Source of the DNA: Mucilaginibacter rubeus
Lineage (GTDB): Bacteria > Bacteroidota > Bacteroidia > Sphingobacteriales > Sphingobacteriaceae
Assembly: GCF_003286415.2 (NCBI RefSeq)
Contig: NZ_CP043450.1
Location: forward strand, 3,906,001 to 3,970,000
DNA: 64,000 bases
Direction of reading: 5' to 3'
Shown here: piece after piece, positions 1 to 9,890 of the stretch
Layout of the letters: every line of letters begins with the position of its first letter
How positions within the stretch are numbered: position 1 is the stretch's first letter
Translations under genes and position numbers: made by a program
Notes under the pieces: generated by a model
The model's database searches: none
Told to the model about the DNA's origin: nothing
The model's input: only the letters and a program-made list of their open reading frames with translations

Positions 1-2846
1 CTCACATAAAATGTAAGTCCGTTCAAATGCAGTTTATCAAGTATATTTTGCCCTACTACATAGCTCAGGGTTACATCTTTGATACGGGTATAGCTTGCAT
101 CCCTTGGATATCCGTAACCACGGGTATTGGTATAAGCCAATGATTGGAATGAATTATTGTTGTTAGTTGGTGTCCAGTAACCGATTTCGGCAGGGGTATT
201 TCTTCTGCCCGACTCATCAGCATAGTTTAAGTCAGTATTGTTACGCATCATTCCCTGCGCTGTTTGTATAAATACGCTCAGGTTAAATTGTTTGTAATGG
301 AATGTATTGGTAATACCACCTGTCCATTTTGGTGAAGTTTGACCTTGTATCACACGGTCGCCATCAGCGGTAATTTTGCCATCGCCATTAATGTCGGCGA
401 ATTTAAGATCACCAGGTTTAGCGCCCGGATCTTGTTTAGACGGATCTTCGCCTGTTTGCCAAACACCGGTCATTTTGTAATCATAAATTACGCCGATGGG
501 TTTGCCAATGAACCAGCGGTTACCCAGATCGTCCTTGCCATCGCCGTAAAGACTAACAATTTTATTACGGTTAAGCGCGTAAACGATATTTGATTCCCAG
601 CGGAAGTTTTTACCATCAATATTGCGGGTATTCAAGTTGATCTCCAAACCTTTGTTGGCTACTTTACCAATGTTATCCCAAACGTTTGAATAACCCGTTA
701 CAAGCGGGAGGCTCCTTTTTAACAACAAGCCCGACGTACGCGTATTATAAGCATCAACCGAACCATTGATACGGCTGCCTAACAAAGAAAAATCAACACC
801 AACGTTGGCGCCGGTGGTAGTTTCCCAATGCAGGTTAGCATTACCTAAGTTACTGGCTTGTACGCCTATGGTGCTAACACCATTAAATGGTGAACGTACT
901 GTTCCGTCGGTTGTAATGGTTTGATAAACGCTGATAGCTTCGTTACCGGTTTTACCGTAAGAGCCGCGAAGTTTTAAGCTGTTAACGATCCTTGAGTTTT
1001 TCAGGAAGCTTTCCTGATCGATATTCCAGCCTAATGCAGCCGAAGGGAATACGCCGTACTTGGTGGTATTTGCACCAAACACCGATGAACCGTCGCGGCG
1101 GGCGGTAACAGTAACAAGGTATTTACCTGCATATGAGTAATTAACACGGCCCATTTGCGAGTTTAACGCGTACCTGTCTGAGTATGACGATGCGGTTTGT
1201 GTGGCACCAGCACCCAGGTTATTGAATGAAAGCTCATCGTTAACAAAACCTGTAGCAGCAGCAGTTGACGTAAAATACCTGCGGCGTTGCGCACTGTACA
1301 AGCCGGTGAAATCTAAGTGGTGCTTGCCAAAATCACGGTTGTAGTACAACAGGTTTTCAATAGTGTAAGTGTTAGTTTCAGAGCTTGAAGCACTGGCCGA
1401 ACCCAGTGGAGTATTGGCCAAACGGCCGCTGTAGCTATCAACCCTTGTTGGCAGGTAGGTGTAGCCTGCATTTAAACGATATTTTAAACCTTTTAAAACA
1501 CCACCAAATTTCACTTCGGCGTAGCCGTTTCCGTTAAGGTTTACGCTGCGGTTTACCTGATCGGTAGTTAGGCCCAGTAAGGGGTTAACATATAATTGCT
1601 CAGGCGCCATTGGATAAATGGTATAAGTACCATCGGCATTATATTCATTACCGTAAGGGCTCATCGCGGTAGCGTTTAAGAGGTTAGCACGGCCTCCGTC
1701 ATAGTTATTGTTGGCGAAGTAAGATGACATGCCCACTGTTAAAAAGTTGGTTACATTAATGTCCAGGTTTGAACGGATGCTTACCCTGTTATATTGGTAG
1801 CCTTTTAGTACGCCTTTTTGTTTAAGATAATCGCCGGATACATAGTATTTGGTATCAGCGCTACCACCAGATACATTCAGGTTATGATCCTGCATAACAC
1901 CTGTTTGGGTAACTTGCTTTATCCAGTCGATAGTTTTACCTGCGGTATAATTTGGTAGTTCGGTATAGTTTGGCACAGGGCTTGTTTGTTTTTGCCCGGT
2001 TTGTGACATATAATCAGCATATTTCTGAATATATGATGCAGGGTCACGGGGCTCAAGCATATGCGCTATATTTTCAACACCCGCATAAGCATTATAACGG
2101 ATAACCGGTTTACCTGTGTTACCTCGTTTGGTGGTGATAAGGATTACACCATTTGAGCCGTTTGTACCGTAAATGGCAACAGCCGAGGCATCTTTAAGCA
2201 CCTCCATTGAAGCGATATCATTAGGGTTGATATCATTTAACGAGCCACCGCTTTTGCTAAGCGGGATACCGTCAACAACCACATACGGGCCGGTACCGGC
2301 GTTAATTGAGTTTTGGCCCCTAATCCCTGCTAAAGGCTGAGCGCCTGGCACAGACGACGAAGTTGTGATATTTACACCGGCCACAGCACCCTCTAAGGCC
2401 TGCAACACGTTGGTTACCGGTAATTGCGATAACCTGGCTTTAGGTACAGATACCACCGATCCGGTAACATCCGACCTTTTTTGCGTACCGTAACCTACTA
2501 CCACTACCTCGTTAAGTTGTTTGTTGCTGTCTTCAAGTACTATGCTCAGCGAAGTGGTATTTTTAGTAACTACGATGGTTTTGGCAACCATGCTCACAAA
2601 AGAGATCTTCAATGTAGATCCTTCGGCAACTTCAATTTTAAAGGCACCGTTAACATCTGTTGTGGTTGACTGGCTTGTTCCCTGAATGTTTACTGTTGCA
2701 CCCGGCAGTACGTTGCCGGTAGCGTCTTTTACAACGCCTTTTACATTAATTTTTGTTTGCGCATTGGCCGGTAGGGTAATGCCCATCAGCATTATTATGG
2801 CAAGCAATACGGAAAAACTGTTTAAGAGAGTAAATCTATATTTCAT
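1..2846 (-). CDS. SusC/RagA-like TonB-dependent outer-membrane receptor, C-terminus cut by window edge
   Basis: The reading frame is open from the ATG at 2844-2846 (read on the minus strand) to the left edge, about 948 residues, so the beta-barrel end and any partner susD lie outside the window. A signal peptide ends near residue 30 (ANAQ). A carboxypeptidase-regulatory-like beta-sandwich follows (about 33-115, with VKGVVKDATGNVLPGATV), then the LNEVVVVGYG stretch and a plug with the SusC hallmark NDIASMEVLKDASAVAIYG. SusC proteins import oligosaccharides or peptides through the outer membrane together with a SusD lid, powered by TonB. The HTCS gene upstream on the same strand is the likely regulator, giving a typical HTCS-susC arrangement. 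The substrate cannot be read from this fragment. Confidence 0.95.
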   Translation of the reverse strand, partial: MKYRFTLLNSFSVLLAIIMLMGITLPANAQTKINVKGVVKDATGNVLPGATVNIQGTSQSTTTDVNGAFKIEVAEGSTLKISFVSMVAKTIVVTKNTTSLSIVLEDSNKQLNEVVVVGYGTQKRSDVTGSVVSVPKARLSQLPVTNVLQALEGAVAGVNITTSSSVPGAQPLAGIRGQNSINAGTGPYVVVDGIPLSKSGGSLNDINPNDIASMEVLKDASAVAIYGTNGSNGVILITTKRGNTGKPVIRYNAYAGVENIAHMLEPRDPASYIQKYADYMSQTGQKQTSPVPNYTELPNYTAGKTIDWIKQVTQTGVMQDHNLNVSGGSADTKYYVSGDYLKQKGVLKGYQYNRVSIRSNLDINVTNFLTVGMSSYFANNNYDGGRANLLNATAMSPYGNEYNADGTYTIYPMAPEQLYVNPLLGLTTDQVNRSVNLNGNGYAEVKFGGVLKGLKYRLNAGYTYLPTRVDSYSGRLANTPLGSASASSSETNTYTIENLLYYNRDFGKHHLDFTGLYSAQRRRYFTSTAAATGFVNDELSFNNLGAGATQTASSYSDRYALNSQMGRVNYSYAGKYLVTVTARRDGSSVFGANTTKYGVFPSAALGWNIDQESFLKNSRIVNSLKLRGSYGKTGNEAISVYQTITTDGTVRSPFNGVSTIGVQASNLGNANLHWETTTGANVGVDFSLLGSRINGSVDAYNTRTSGLLLKRSLPLVTGYSNVWDNIGKVANKGLEINLNTRNIDGKNFRWESNIVYALNRNKIVSLYGDGKDDLGNRWFIGKPIGVIYDYKMTGVWQTGEDPSKQDPGAKPGDLKFADINGDGKITADGDRVIQGQTSPKWTGGITNTFHYKQFNLSVFIQTAQGMMRNNTDLNYADESGRRNTPAEIGYWTPTNNNNSFQSLAYTNTRGYGYPRDASYTRIKDVTLSYVVGQNILDKLHLNGLTFYV

Positions 2847-3222
2847 AATTTAATTGGTTTATTGGGTTCATTTATCATGTGTTTTTTTAATCATAATCCA
2901 GACTTATCCCGGGCGGTTTAATACCACAGCAGGAGCCATCCCATTGTGCGTTTTTAAAATTTTCATAGCATTGGTTATTGTTTATAATTTGCAGGCAATA
3001 AAATATCAGTGCTGATTATTGCCTGTTGGTTAAGACGAAATAAGCGGAATTTGGGATTGCGAGAGAGGGGTAAAACTATAAATTGACGGGGTCAAAATAT
3101 ATAAAAATGCCCTTTTTTGAGAGAATTTGTAGAAAACACGATAAAATAAGTGTTAAAATAACCTTTATTTTATTTCAGGTGATTTTGATGGCAATAAGCA
3201 TACAGCTTAAATAAAGAAGCGA
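2847..3222. other. Intergenic leader between HTCS gene and susC
   Basis: This 376-bp gap holds no convincing gene. A hairpin with perfect 9-bp arms lies at 2992-3000 and 3017-3025. It has no T-run on the minus strand, so it is not an obvious terminator; it could be a leader structure or part of the HTCS binding region for the susC promoter. No clear TAnnTTTG box was found on the minus strand. Confidence 0.4.
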
Positions 3223-6200
3223 TTATTTAGATGAGCTTTTTTCAAACTCGTTCATCCGGTAGGAGATTTGAAAACTGGCGCGGTGTTTTTTGATGAAATC
3301 GGAAGGGTTAGATCCGTATTGTTTGAAGAACTGCTCGCGGAAGTATTTTACATCGCTAAAGCCCACCTGGAACGCGGCCTCATTAACGTTGCAATTGGTT
3401 TGGATGAGCAATTCAGCTGCTTTACGCAGGCGCACAAAGCGGACAAAATTATTTACAGATTGGCCGGTGATGCTTTTCAGGCGTTTAAATAAGGTTGGAT
3501 AGCTGATGCCTATCTCTTTGGCCAGCACATACACGTCAAATTTATCATCGGTAAAATAATGTTCTATTACCGAAATACAGTTATTCAGGAAGTCCTTGTT
3601 TTCCTGTGAGATGCTACGGCCGGTGCTTTTTTTGGTAACCTCTTTGTAGAAATAATTTTGGAGTTCAATCTTATTGCGCAATACGCTTTTTACCCTTGCG
3701 ATAAGTAACTCCTTGTCAAAAGGCTTACGCAGAAAGTCAATAGCACCTTCTTCCATGCTTTTCAGCATGATATCGGGCGTTGTATCGCCGGTTAGCAGGA
3801 TAACAGGAATATGACTTATAGCCTGATCCTCCTTTATGATCCGGCAAAGATCAAGGCCGCTCAAGCCATCCATCACAATATCGCTTACAACCACATCGGG
3901 CATGTGTTTCTTGATCAGTTCGAGGCCGATGCTGCCATTTTGAGCTTCAATTACATTATACCCCGGCGTGAAGATCTTTTTGATGTATGCACGGATCTGG
4001 TCATTATCGTCAATCACGATAAGCGTATGCCTGGCCGAACTGAACAGCTCTAAGACGCTTAGCTCCTCCTCTTCTTCTATAATCTCCTTATTATCTCCGT
4101 CGATAAGCTCGTTTACGTAAGTATAATCAGGCACAACATCATCCACAATGATATCGTCTGTAAAATGAACTTTACCTTTTGGCAGTTCAAGTACAAAGGT
4201 AGTGCCGCCATCAGGGTTATTGGAGTAACTGATATTGCCTTTATGGCTCTCAATAAAAACCTTAACCAGGTATAAGCCTATACCAAACCCTTTCCGGAAG
4301 TAGTTTTTGTCCTTGGCCTGATAAAACTTATCAAATAACCTGTCACCTACTTCGGCGTTTATACCTATGCCATTATCAATTATCTTGAAGTATACTTTGT
4401 TATCATCCTGCTCAATGATGATACGAATGGCGCCATTGTCGGGAGTAAACTTTATAGCGTTTGAAATGAGATTAAACAGGGCTATCTCTATTTTCTCCAG
4501 GTCGCCGTATACTTCTATACTTTCCCCGGCTCCTTCAATGCAATAGCTTATATGCTTGATTTTAGCTTGTTGAATAAAGCAGGAATAAACTTCATTGCAA
4601 AGGCTCGCAAAATTCAGCTTACTCACTTTCAGTGATGCATTTTCGCTTTCTGTTTTTCTGAACAGCAATAAATGATCAACCAAACCAAGCAGGCGGCGTG
4701 CGTTACGGTAAATAGTGCTTAACTCCTCCGTATTGCCTTTACTTTGATTCAGCAGGTCTTTTATCGGGTTAATGATGAGCGTTAGCGGCGTCCGGAACTC
4801 ATGCGATACATTGGTGAAGAAGGTCAGTTTCTTTTCATTAAGCTCTTTTTCCTTTTCAACCTGCAGGTTTGCCAGTTTCACTTTAAACCTGAGCCTTGCC
4901 TGGTTTACCCTGTAGTTATAAAAAATATAGCCTATAGCAAACGCGACGGTTCCATAAATGATATAAGCCCACCACGTACGGTACCATGGCGGTAATACGA
5001 TGATTTTTATGGCGATAGGTGGTGCAGCCCAGCGTCCCTCTGTATTGGTGGCCTTAATCCGGAGGGTGTACGTACCTTCATTAAGTCGTGAAAAATACGC
5101 CGACTTTAATTTACCTACATAGTTCCACCCATGATCCCAGCCTTCCAGGTAATAGGCATATGATATTTTATCAGGAAATGAGTATTCAAGCGCCGTATAG
5201 CTGATATTCAAGGTAGCCTCACTAAAGGGGATGGTTATTTTTTTAAGCTCATTTAGTGGCTGCTTTTGTGCGTACGCACAATCCTGCTCAATGGATACAT
5301 TGTTTATTTTAAAATCTGACAGCATCAGGCGCGGCTGGTGCGCGTAGGGAGCAATGCTATCCGGCGAAAAAAGGTTAAACCCTTTTATACCGCCAAAAAG
5401 CATTTTACCTGATGACAATTTAAGGGCCGCATTGTAATTGAACTGGTTGCTTTGCAAGCCGTCAGAAGCATTGTAATTGGTGATCTTTTTAGTAGTGACA
5501 TTAAAATTGGAAAGCCCGTTGTAGGTACTGCACCATAAGTTGCCGCTGTTATCTACCAGTATATTCAGTACCGTATTGCTCGGTAGGCCTGCCGATTCTG
5601 TGTATCGTTTATACTGATGGGCATTAGTATCATACTGAAGTAACCCGCCGCCTTCGGTACCTACCCAAAAGTTATACTTAGTATCTTCGGTAATGGCCCT
5701 TATAGCCTGACCTATAAAATAAACCTGGTGCTTTTTATGCTCAACATCAATTTTAATAAGACTGGTATAATTTCCGGCCCATAAGTTACCGGCATGATCT
5801 TCAAAAAGCGCGTGAATATTTACCAAACTGTTATCAAAAAGTTCAAACTGATCTTTAGCCCGGTTATACAAAAACAAAGCCCCACCCCAGGTACTGCCTG
5901 CCCAGAGACGGTGCTGCGAGTCCTGGTACAATTTCCAGAAATTCCGCTCTTCCTTTTTTTCTATTGGGTTGTAGCAACTGTAATGCTTAAACCGCTTTGT
6001 AGCATTATCAAAAGCATCAATACCACCGTTAAAGGTTGCTACCCATATTTTGTTGGTATAATCATTTAATATACTAACCACAAAATTACTGCTGATGCTT
6101 CCGCTACCGTTTTGATGCTCGTAGGCCGTAAACGTGTTCGTTTTAGTATCCCAATAATTTAAGCCACCACCATCGGTACCAACCCATACATTATGCTGTT

Positions 6201-7308
6201 TATCTTCACAAAAGGATAAAATGAAGTTATTGATGACGCTGTTTTTATTAAACACATCATGCGCAAACAAATGGAATGATGTTGGTTTGCGGTCGATAAT
6301 GTTTACCCCGCCCCGCAACGTGGCTATCCAGATGCGGGATTCATCATCTTCATAAACAGCATCTACAGCACCGCTGCGCAAGCTATTGGGCGTTTCACCC
6401 GCCGTAATATAGGTGATCTGATTTTTGGCCGGATCCCATACTTTGATGCCACCGCCGTTTGTGGTAACCCAGATATCGCCATTTTTTGTTGTGGCGAGGC
6501 TGAAGATATTGTTATTAGTTAATTTATTAAGTCCTATATCAAGTTTGGTAGTTTTCAGCGTTGCAGGATCGAACATATACAGCTCATTACCCCAGCCTGC
6601 TATTACTTTACCTTTTCCGTCAATGGTCATGCAACCCGAGTTAGCAAGTTCAGGCGCTACTATTTTTATTCTTTCAGTTGCTACGTCATATTTACCCAGC
6701 CCTGCACCACTCACCAGCACCCAAATGGTGCCCTGTTTATCCATCCGGGCAGCGAGCGTATTAAACCGCTGTTTATTAACATCGTACAGGATCTCTTTTC
6801 CGATGGTGTCAGTTTTCCCAAATTTCAGAAAGCCGTAAGTACCATTAGTTACAAAGATATTCCCCTGTCTGTCTGCTACTATTTCATTGATGTTAAACCC
6901 AATTTTTACCGGTTCATGCTTTTCATTGTAACAATACATGGGATGAAAGCGCGAATCGGCATAATCAAAATACATCAGGCCTTTTTCTGTGCCCACGTAT
7001 ATTCGTGCACCGCAGGCATTAATGGATTTAATGTGATTGTTAACCAGCGAATTTTTATCGTCCCAGATATTCCTGAAAACTTTAAATGAGTAGCCATCAT
7101 AGCGGTTAAGGCCATCATAGGTGCCCATCCACATAAAACCATATTGATCCTGCGTTATACAAGTTACCGCGTTATTCGAAAGACCATCTTCAATACCTAA
7201 ATATCTAACCGGAAAACCAGGACCTTTTGCTAAGGCTACCAAAGAAGAGCATAAAAAACAAATAAGCAAAAAGGCCTTTAATCGCTGAAACATTCGCCGC
7301 AAAATCAA
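3223..7308 (-). CDS. Hybrid two-component system regulator (HTCS): periplasmic propeller sensor, histidine kinase, receiver, AraC-type DNA-binding domain
   Basis: This 1361-residue one-polypeptide signalling protein has a signal sequence (1-27), about 14 two-component propeller repeats with W-GT-GGL-type motifs (about 30-700), and a Y_Y_Y domain (about 705-770). A single membrane helix (about 780-800) precedes a HisKA box with the phospho-accepting His836 in FFTNVSHEFRTPL and an HATPase with DNGIGI and GFGIGL motifs. A receiver follows with phospho-acceptor Asp1143 in VVSDIVMDG, then an AraC double helix-turn-helix (about 1240-1345). HTCS proteins sense a glycan fragment in the periplasm and switch on the neighbouring susCD locus, here presumably the truncated susC downstream. 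All catalytic residues expected for kinase and receiver are present. The gene is divergent from the 7TM sensor at 7628. Confidence 0.95.
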   Translation of the reverse strand: MILRRMFQRLKAFLLICFLCSSLVALAKGPGFPVRYLGIEDGLSNNAVTCITQDQYGFMWMGTYDGLNRYDGYSFKVFRNIWDDKNSLVNNHIKSINACGARIYVGTEKGLMYFDYADSRFHPMYCYNEKHEPVKIGFNINEIVADRQGNIFVTNGTYGFLKFGKTDTIGKEILYDVNKQRFNTLAARMDKQGTIWVLVSGAGLGKYDVATERIKIVAPELANSGCMTIDGKGKVIAGWGNELYMFDPATLKTTKLDIGLNKLTNNNIFSLATTKNGDIWVTTNGGGIKVWDPAKNQITYITAGETPNSLRSGAVDAVYEDDESRIWIATLRGGVNIIDRKPTSFHLFAHDVFNKNSVINNFILSFCEDKQHNVWVGTDGGGLNYWDTKTNTFTAYEHQNGSGSISSNFVVSILNDYTNKIWVATFNGGIDAFDNATKRFKHYSCYNPIEKKEERNFWKLYQDSQHRLWAGSTWGGALFLYNRAKDQFELFDNSLVNIHALFEDHAGNLWAGNYTSLIKIDVEHKKHQVYFIGQAIRAITEDTKYNFWVGTEGGGLLQYDTNAHQYKRYTESAGLPSNTVLNILVDNSGNLWCSTYNGLSNFNVTTKKITNYNASDGLQSNQFNYNAALKLSSGKMLFGGIKGFNLFSPDSIAPYAHQPRLMLSDFKINNVSIEQDCAYAQKQPLNELKKITIPFSEATLNISYTALEYSFPDKISYAYYLEGWDHGWNYVGKLKSAYFSRLNEGTYTLRIKATNTEGRWAAPPIAIKIIVLPPWYRTWWAYIIYGTVAFAIGYIFYNYRVNQARLRFKVKLANLQVEKEKELNEKKLTFFTNVSHEFRTPLTLIINPIKDLLNQSKGNTEELSTIYRNARRLLGLVDHLLLFRKTESENASLKVSKLNFASLCNEVYSCFIQQAKIKHISYCIEGAGESIEVYGDLEKIEIALFNLISNAIKFTPDNGAIRIIIEQDDNKVYFKIIDNGIGINAEVGDRLFDKFYQAKDKNYFRKGFGIGLYLVKVFIESHKGNISYSNNPDGGTTFVLELPKGKVHFTDDIIVDDVVPDYTYVNELIDGDNKEIIEEEEELSVLELFSSARHTLIVIDDNDQIRAYIKKIFTPGYNVIEAQNGSIGLELIKKHMPDVVVSDIVMDGLSGLDLCRIIKEDQAISHIPVILLTGDTTPDIMLKSMEEGAIDFLRKPFDKELLIARVKSVLRNKIELQNYFYKEVTKKSTGRSISQENKDFLNNCISVIEHYFTDDKFDVYVLAKEIGISYPTLFKRLKSITGQSVNNFVRFVRLRKAAELLIQTNCNVNEAAFQVGFSDVKYFREQFFKQYGSNPSDFIKKHRASFQISYRMNEFEKSSSK

Positions 7309-7322
7309 TAACTGGTTACCTC

Positions 7323-7330
7323 CAAAGATA
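7323..7330 (-). promoter_or_regulatory. Possible -7 box for the HTCS gene
   Basis: The minus strand reads TATCTTTG, an exact TAnnTTTG match, only 15 nt before the HTCS start. This would give a very short 5' leader. No matching -33 TTTG was found at the usual spacing, so confidence is low. Confidence 0.25.
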
Positions 7331-7489
7331 TCAAAATGCGGCTTGCTTTAATTAGCGAATTTTATCCTGTTTGAACGCTGCAGAGGATACAATATAACAA
7401 AAGCATAAAAACAAAATCGTGGTTCGACACCTCATCAAAATGTGCGGAGAAAATACCCATTCAATAACGACATATAATTAACAAATAAT

Positions 7490-7497
7490 TATATTTG
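7490..7497 (+). promoter_or_regulatory. Possible -7 box for the 7TM/zinc-ribbon gene
   Basis: TATATTTG matches the Bacteroidetes -7 consensus exactly, 130 nt upstream of the TTG start at 7628. No good -33 box is visible at 19-20 nt. The 7309-7627 divergent region shows nothing else that looks coding. Confidence 0.35.
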
Positions 7498-7627
7498 GGC
7501 ATATTATAAACCGGTTCTTAATAAACATCTATTGTACCATGACCCGCCCTTAAAAGGCAGCGGAGGCTTTAAATTATACATTTAACATCTGTGTATTTAA
7601 CGGCGCCATACTATTTATTAAAAGCTT

Positions 7628-9541
7628 TTGATTAAACGTTTACCAAAGTTGACTAAGTATTTATTCGTTTTTTATTTGTGCCTGTGGGCGCTTAACCTGC
7701 ATGCGCAAAACATACTCAGGATTGACAAAAATGTTCAGCAACATAAGTTTACCCTTAACGAGGTAAAATACCTTCAGGATAGCTCAGGAAAGCTAAGCTT
7801 CCAGGATATCCAGGAAATGGGCTCATCTTTTACCGAAAACAGCTCCTATTATCCCAGCAATCACCATAAAAATTCAACCTACTGGTTCCGGGTGCGTATG
7901 TACTTTACCGAACCTATAAGCGGTAACAGCATTATTGAGCTGTTTGATCAAACAACCGACGAAGTAACCGCTTACATGCCCGATAAATCAGGCAGCTATA
8001 CTAAAAGTGAATCCGGGGCAAACCTTGATTTCAGTAGCAGGCTCTTTCACCATAAAAACTTCGAGTTTTTGATTGGCGATACGCAGCCCGGTTACCATAC
8101 CTATTATTTCAGGGTAAAATCGCATAACGCGGTAAATGTTATCATAGTTTACCGTACCATCAATTACTTTATTCATTACGCGCTTAATGAGTATTTAACC
8201 TATGGGCTGTTTTATGGGATGATCCTTATTTTCTGTTTCCATAACCTGCTTATGTTCCTGGCGGTAAAGAAGAGACAATATCTATACTACGTATTTTACA
8301 TTTTAAGTGTAGGCCTGTACGAAATGAGTGCCGATGGCATTGCCTTCCAATATTTATGGCCCGAAACACCGGGCCTAAATCATTATGGTAATGGTATTTC
8401 CCTATACTTTATCAGTATTTGCGCGCTGGTATTCAGCAAAGAATTATTACAAGTTAAAGCAAAAGCACCTCAGTTTAATAGGGCCATCAATTATGTAATC
8501 CTGCTGCGCTCTGTTTACTTTTTGTATTGCCTGTTTTTCAACAAATCATTGTTTGTATACAAGTTTGTTGAGGTGATCCCGTTGTCGCTGGCCTTTGCTA
8601 CCGGCGTTTATATCTACAAAAACGGTTACAAGCCGGCTCGCTTTTTTGTGCTGGCCTATCTGGTATTATTTATAGGCTTTATTGTTAAAGCCCTTAGCGC
8701 GCTGGGGTATGCCTACTTTTTACCCGCCCCGATAAGCTATTATAGTCTCAGTTTCTGTTTTATTATTGAGATGGTGCTGTTGTCATTTGCCATTGGCGAT
8801 CAGGTACGTATTCTCCGGAAAGAAAAGGATGCCGCCCATGAAGAAACCATAAGACAAATGCACCTGAACAGCCAGTTACAGGATTCGATTAACGAAGAAC
8901 TGGAGCGACAGGTACGGGCCCGCACACATGAACTGGTTGCAAAATCAGACGAGGTAAGGCAGCAAAGCCTGATCATCGAAAACCAGAACAAGGAATTGCT
9001 GGAGGCTAACCTGCAACTGGAAAAACAAGCAGGCGAAATATTGCGCATGAATGTTTTGCTTGAAAAGGACAACGTTCAGCTTAAAACAAACATTGAAAAG
9101 GTTACCGAATCGCGGGCTTTATCCACCGAACTGGACTATGAAGAATTTAGCGCCAAATACCCCGATCAGGAAACCTGTTTTAAATTCCTGTCTGCTTTAA
9201 AATGGAAAGATGGTTTTGTTTGTACCCGTTGCTCAAACACTACCTATTGCGCGGGAAGACTGCCGCACAGTCGCCGGTGTACCAAGTGCAGCTATGAAGA
9301 ATCGGCCTTACATAATACCATATTTCAAAACAGCAGGATCCCTATTAATAAGGCCTTTTATCTTACCTATCTCATTTACAGCACCAACGGCACCATCTCA
9401 TCGCACCAACTATCCGAAAAGCTTGATATCCGTCAAAGTACCTGCTGGACTTACGCCATCCGCATAAAAAAGGTACTACAGGAAAAGAAAAAATCACGAA
9501 AGAAGAATGACCAGCAAGGTTGGACGATGTTGGTGATGTAA
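7628..9541 (+). CDS. 7TMR-DISM-type membrane sensor fused to an IS1595-family transposase zinc-ribbon/HTH domain
   Basis: This 637-residue protein has four parts. A signal peptide (LNLHAQN at about 22-28) leads into an extracellular DISMED2-like beta-sandwich (about 30-165). A seven-helix membrane region spans about 180-400, and a long charged coiled coil about 405-510. The C-terminus has a zinc ribbon with Cys532, Cys535, Cys551 and Cys554, followed by a segment typical of IS1595 transposase N-termini (LHNTIFQNSRIPINKAF, then SSHQLSEKLDI). The DDE-type transposase core is absent, so the tail is probably a domesticated DNA-binding domain. The start is TTG: an in-frame stop at 7619-7621 rules out a longer form, and the signal peptide requires this start. 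It may be a membrane-tethered transcription regulator for the susCD pair at 10405; that link is inference. Confidence 0.85.
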   Translation: MIKRLPKLTKYLFVFYLCLWALNLHAQNILRIDKNVQQHKFTLNEVKYLQDSSGKLSFQDIQEMGSSFTENSSYYPSNHHKNSTYWFRVRMYFTEPISGNSIIELFDQTTDEVTAYMPDKSGSYTKSESGANLDFSSRLFHHKNFEFLIGDTQPGYHTYYFRVKSHNAVNVIIVYRTINYFIHYALNEYLTYGLFYGMILIFCFHNLLMFLAVKKRQYLYYVFYILSVGLYEMSADGIAFQYLWPETPGLNHYGNGISLYFISICALVFSKELLQVKAKAPQFNRAINYVILLRSVYFLYCLFFNKSLFVYKFVEVIPLSLAFATGVYIYKNGYKPARFFVLAYLVLFIGFIVKALSALGYAYFLPAPISYYSLSFCFIIEMVLLSFAIGDQVRILRKEKDAAHEETIRQMHLNSQLQDSINEELERQVRARTHELVAKSDEVRQQSLIIENQNKELLEANLQLEKQAGEILRMNVLLEKDNVQLKTNIEKVTESRALSTELDYEEFSAKYPDQETCFKFLSALKWKDGFVCTRCSNTTYCAGRLPHSRRCTKCSYEESALHNTIFQNSRIPINKAFYLTYLIYSTNGTISSHQLSEKLDIRQSTCWTYAIRIKKVLQEKKKSRKKNDQQGWTMLVM

Positions 9542-9570
9542 TAGGTTGTACTTCATCTGTGGAAATTCGC

Positions 9571-9595
9571 TGTCCGTAGAGTCTTACTTCGGACA
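9571..9595. repeat. Short imperfect palindrome of the GTCCGTAGA type
   Basis: TGTCCG and CGGACA arms flank a 13-nt centre. It appears to be a degenerate copy of the palindromes at 9756-9778 and 9870-9890. Confidence 0.5.
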
Positions 9596-9630
9596 ACGAC
9601 ACAGAATCTATGGGCAGCTTTATAAAACTA

Positions 9631-9724
9631 TGTCATTGCGAGCGCAGCGTGGCAATCTCGTAGCCAATGCATGTTCGCCTTGTAGAGCTACGAGATTGCT
9701 TCGTCGTTCCTCCTCGCAATGACA
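9631..9724. repeat. Interspersed palindromic repeat, copy 1 (94 bp)
   Basis: The outer arms TGTCATTGCGAG (9631-9642) and CTCGCAATGACA (9713-9724) are perfect complements. Inner arms GCAATCTCGTAG and CTACGAGATTGC (about 9652-9663 and 9688-9699) enclose a 24-nt loop. A second full copy lies at 52815-52910 and a short relative at 17977-18008. This looks like a REP/MITE-type non-coding repeat with no open reading frame. Confidence 0.85.
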
Positions 9725-9755
9725 TATTTGTTTACCGTTGCTTGCGTTCTTCGCT

Positions 9756-9890
9756 GTCCGTAGACTCTGTCTACGGACTCTTTATGCCTGTAGTCTCTGA
9801 CTACAGGATCAGGTATTGTCAGAAATTCACGCATTCATGACTGTAGTTGCAAACTACAGTCATAGTGCATCCGTAGACAGAGTCTACGGA
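9756..9890. repeat. Cluster of four short palindromes
   Basis: Near-perfect hairpins lie at 9756-9778 (GTCCGTAGA core), 9787-9807 (CCTGTAGTC core), 9838-9862 (TGACTGTAGTT core) and 9870-9890. The last one repeats the first. All contain a CTGTAG or CCGTAGA-like arm and could fold as individual stem-loops. No gene fits here. Confidence 0.8.

Noticed and set aside
2481-2669. Plus-strand small ORFs inside the truncated susC gene (also at 339-593)
   Set aside because: They lie antisense to a strongly coding SusC frame and have no recognisable features; they are shadow frames.
9200-9541. Zinc-ribbon tail read as an insertion of an IS1595 element into the sensor gene
   Set aside because: The frame is continuous, there are no terminal inverted repeats, and the transposase core is absent; a domain fusion explains it better.
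9631-9724. Repeat considered as a CRISPR unit
   Set aside because: Copies are single and far apart, with no spacers or regular array; the inverted arms fit a palindromic dispersed repeat.
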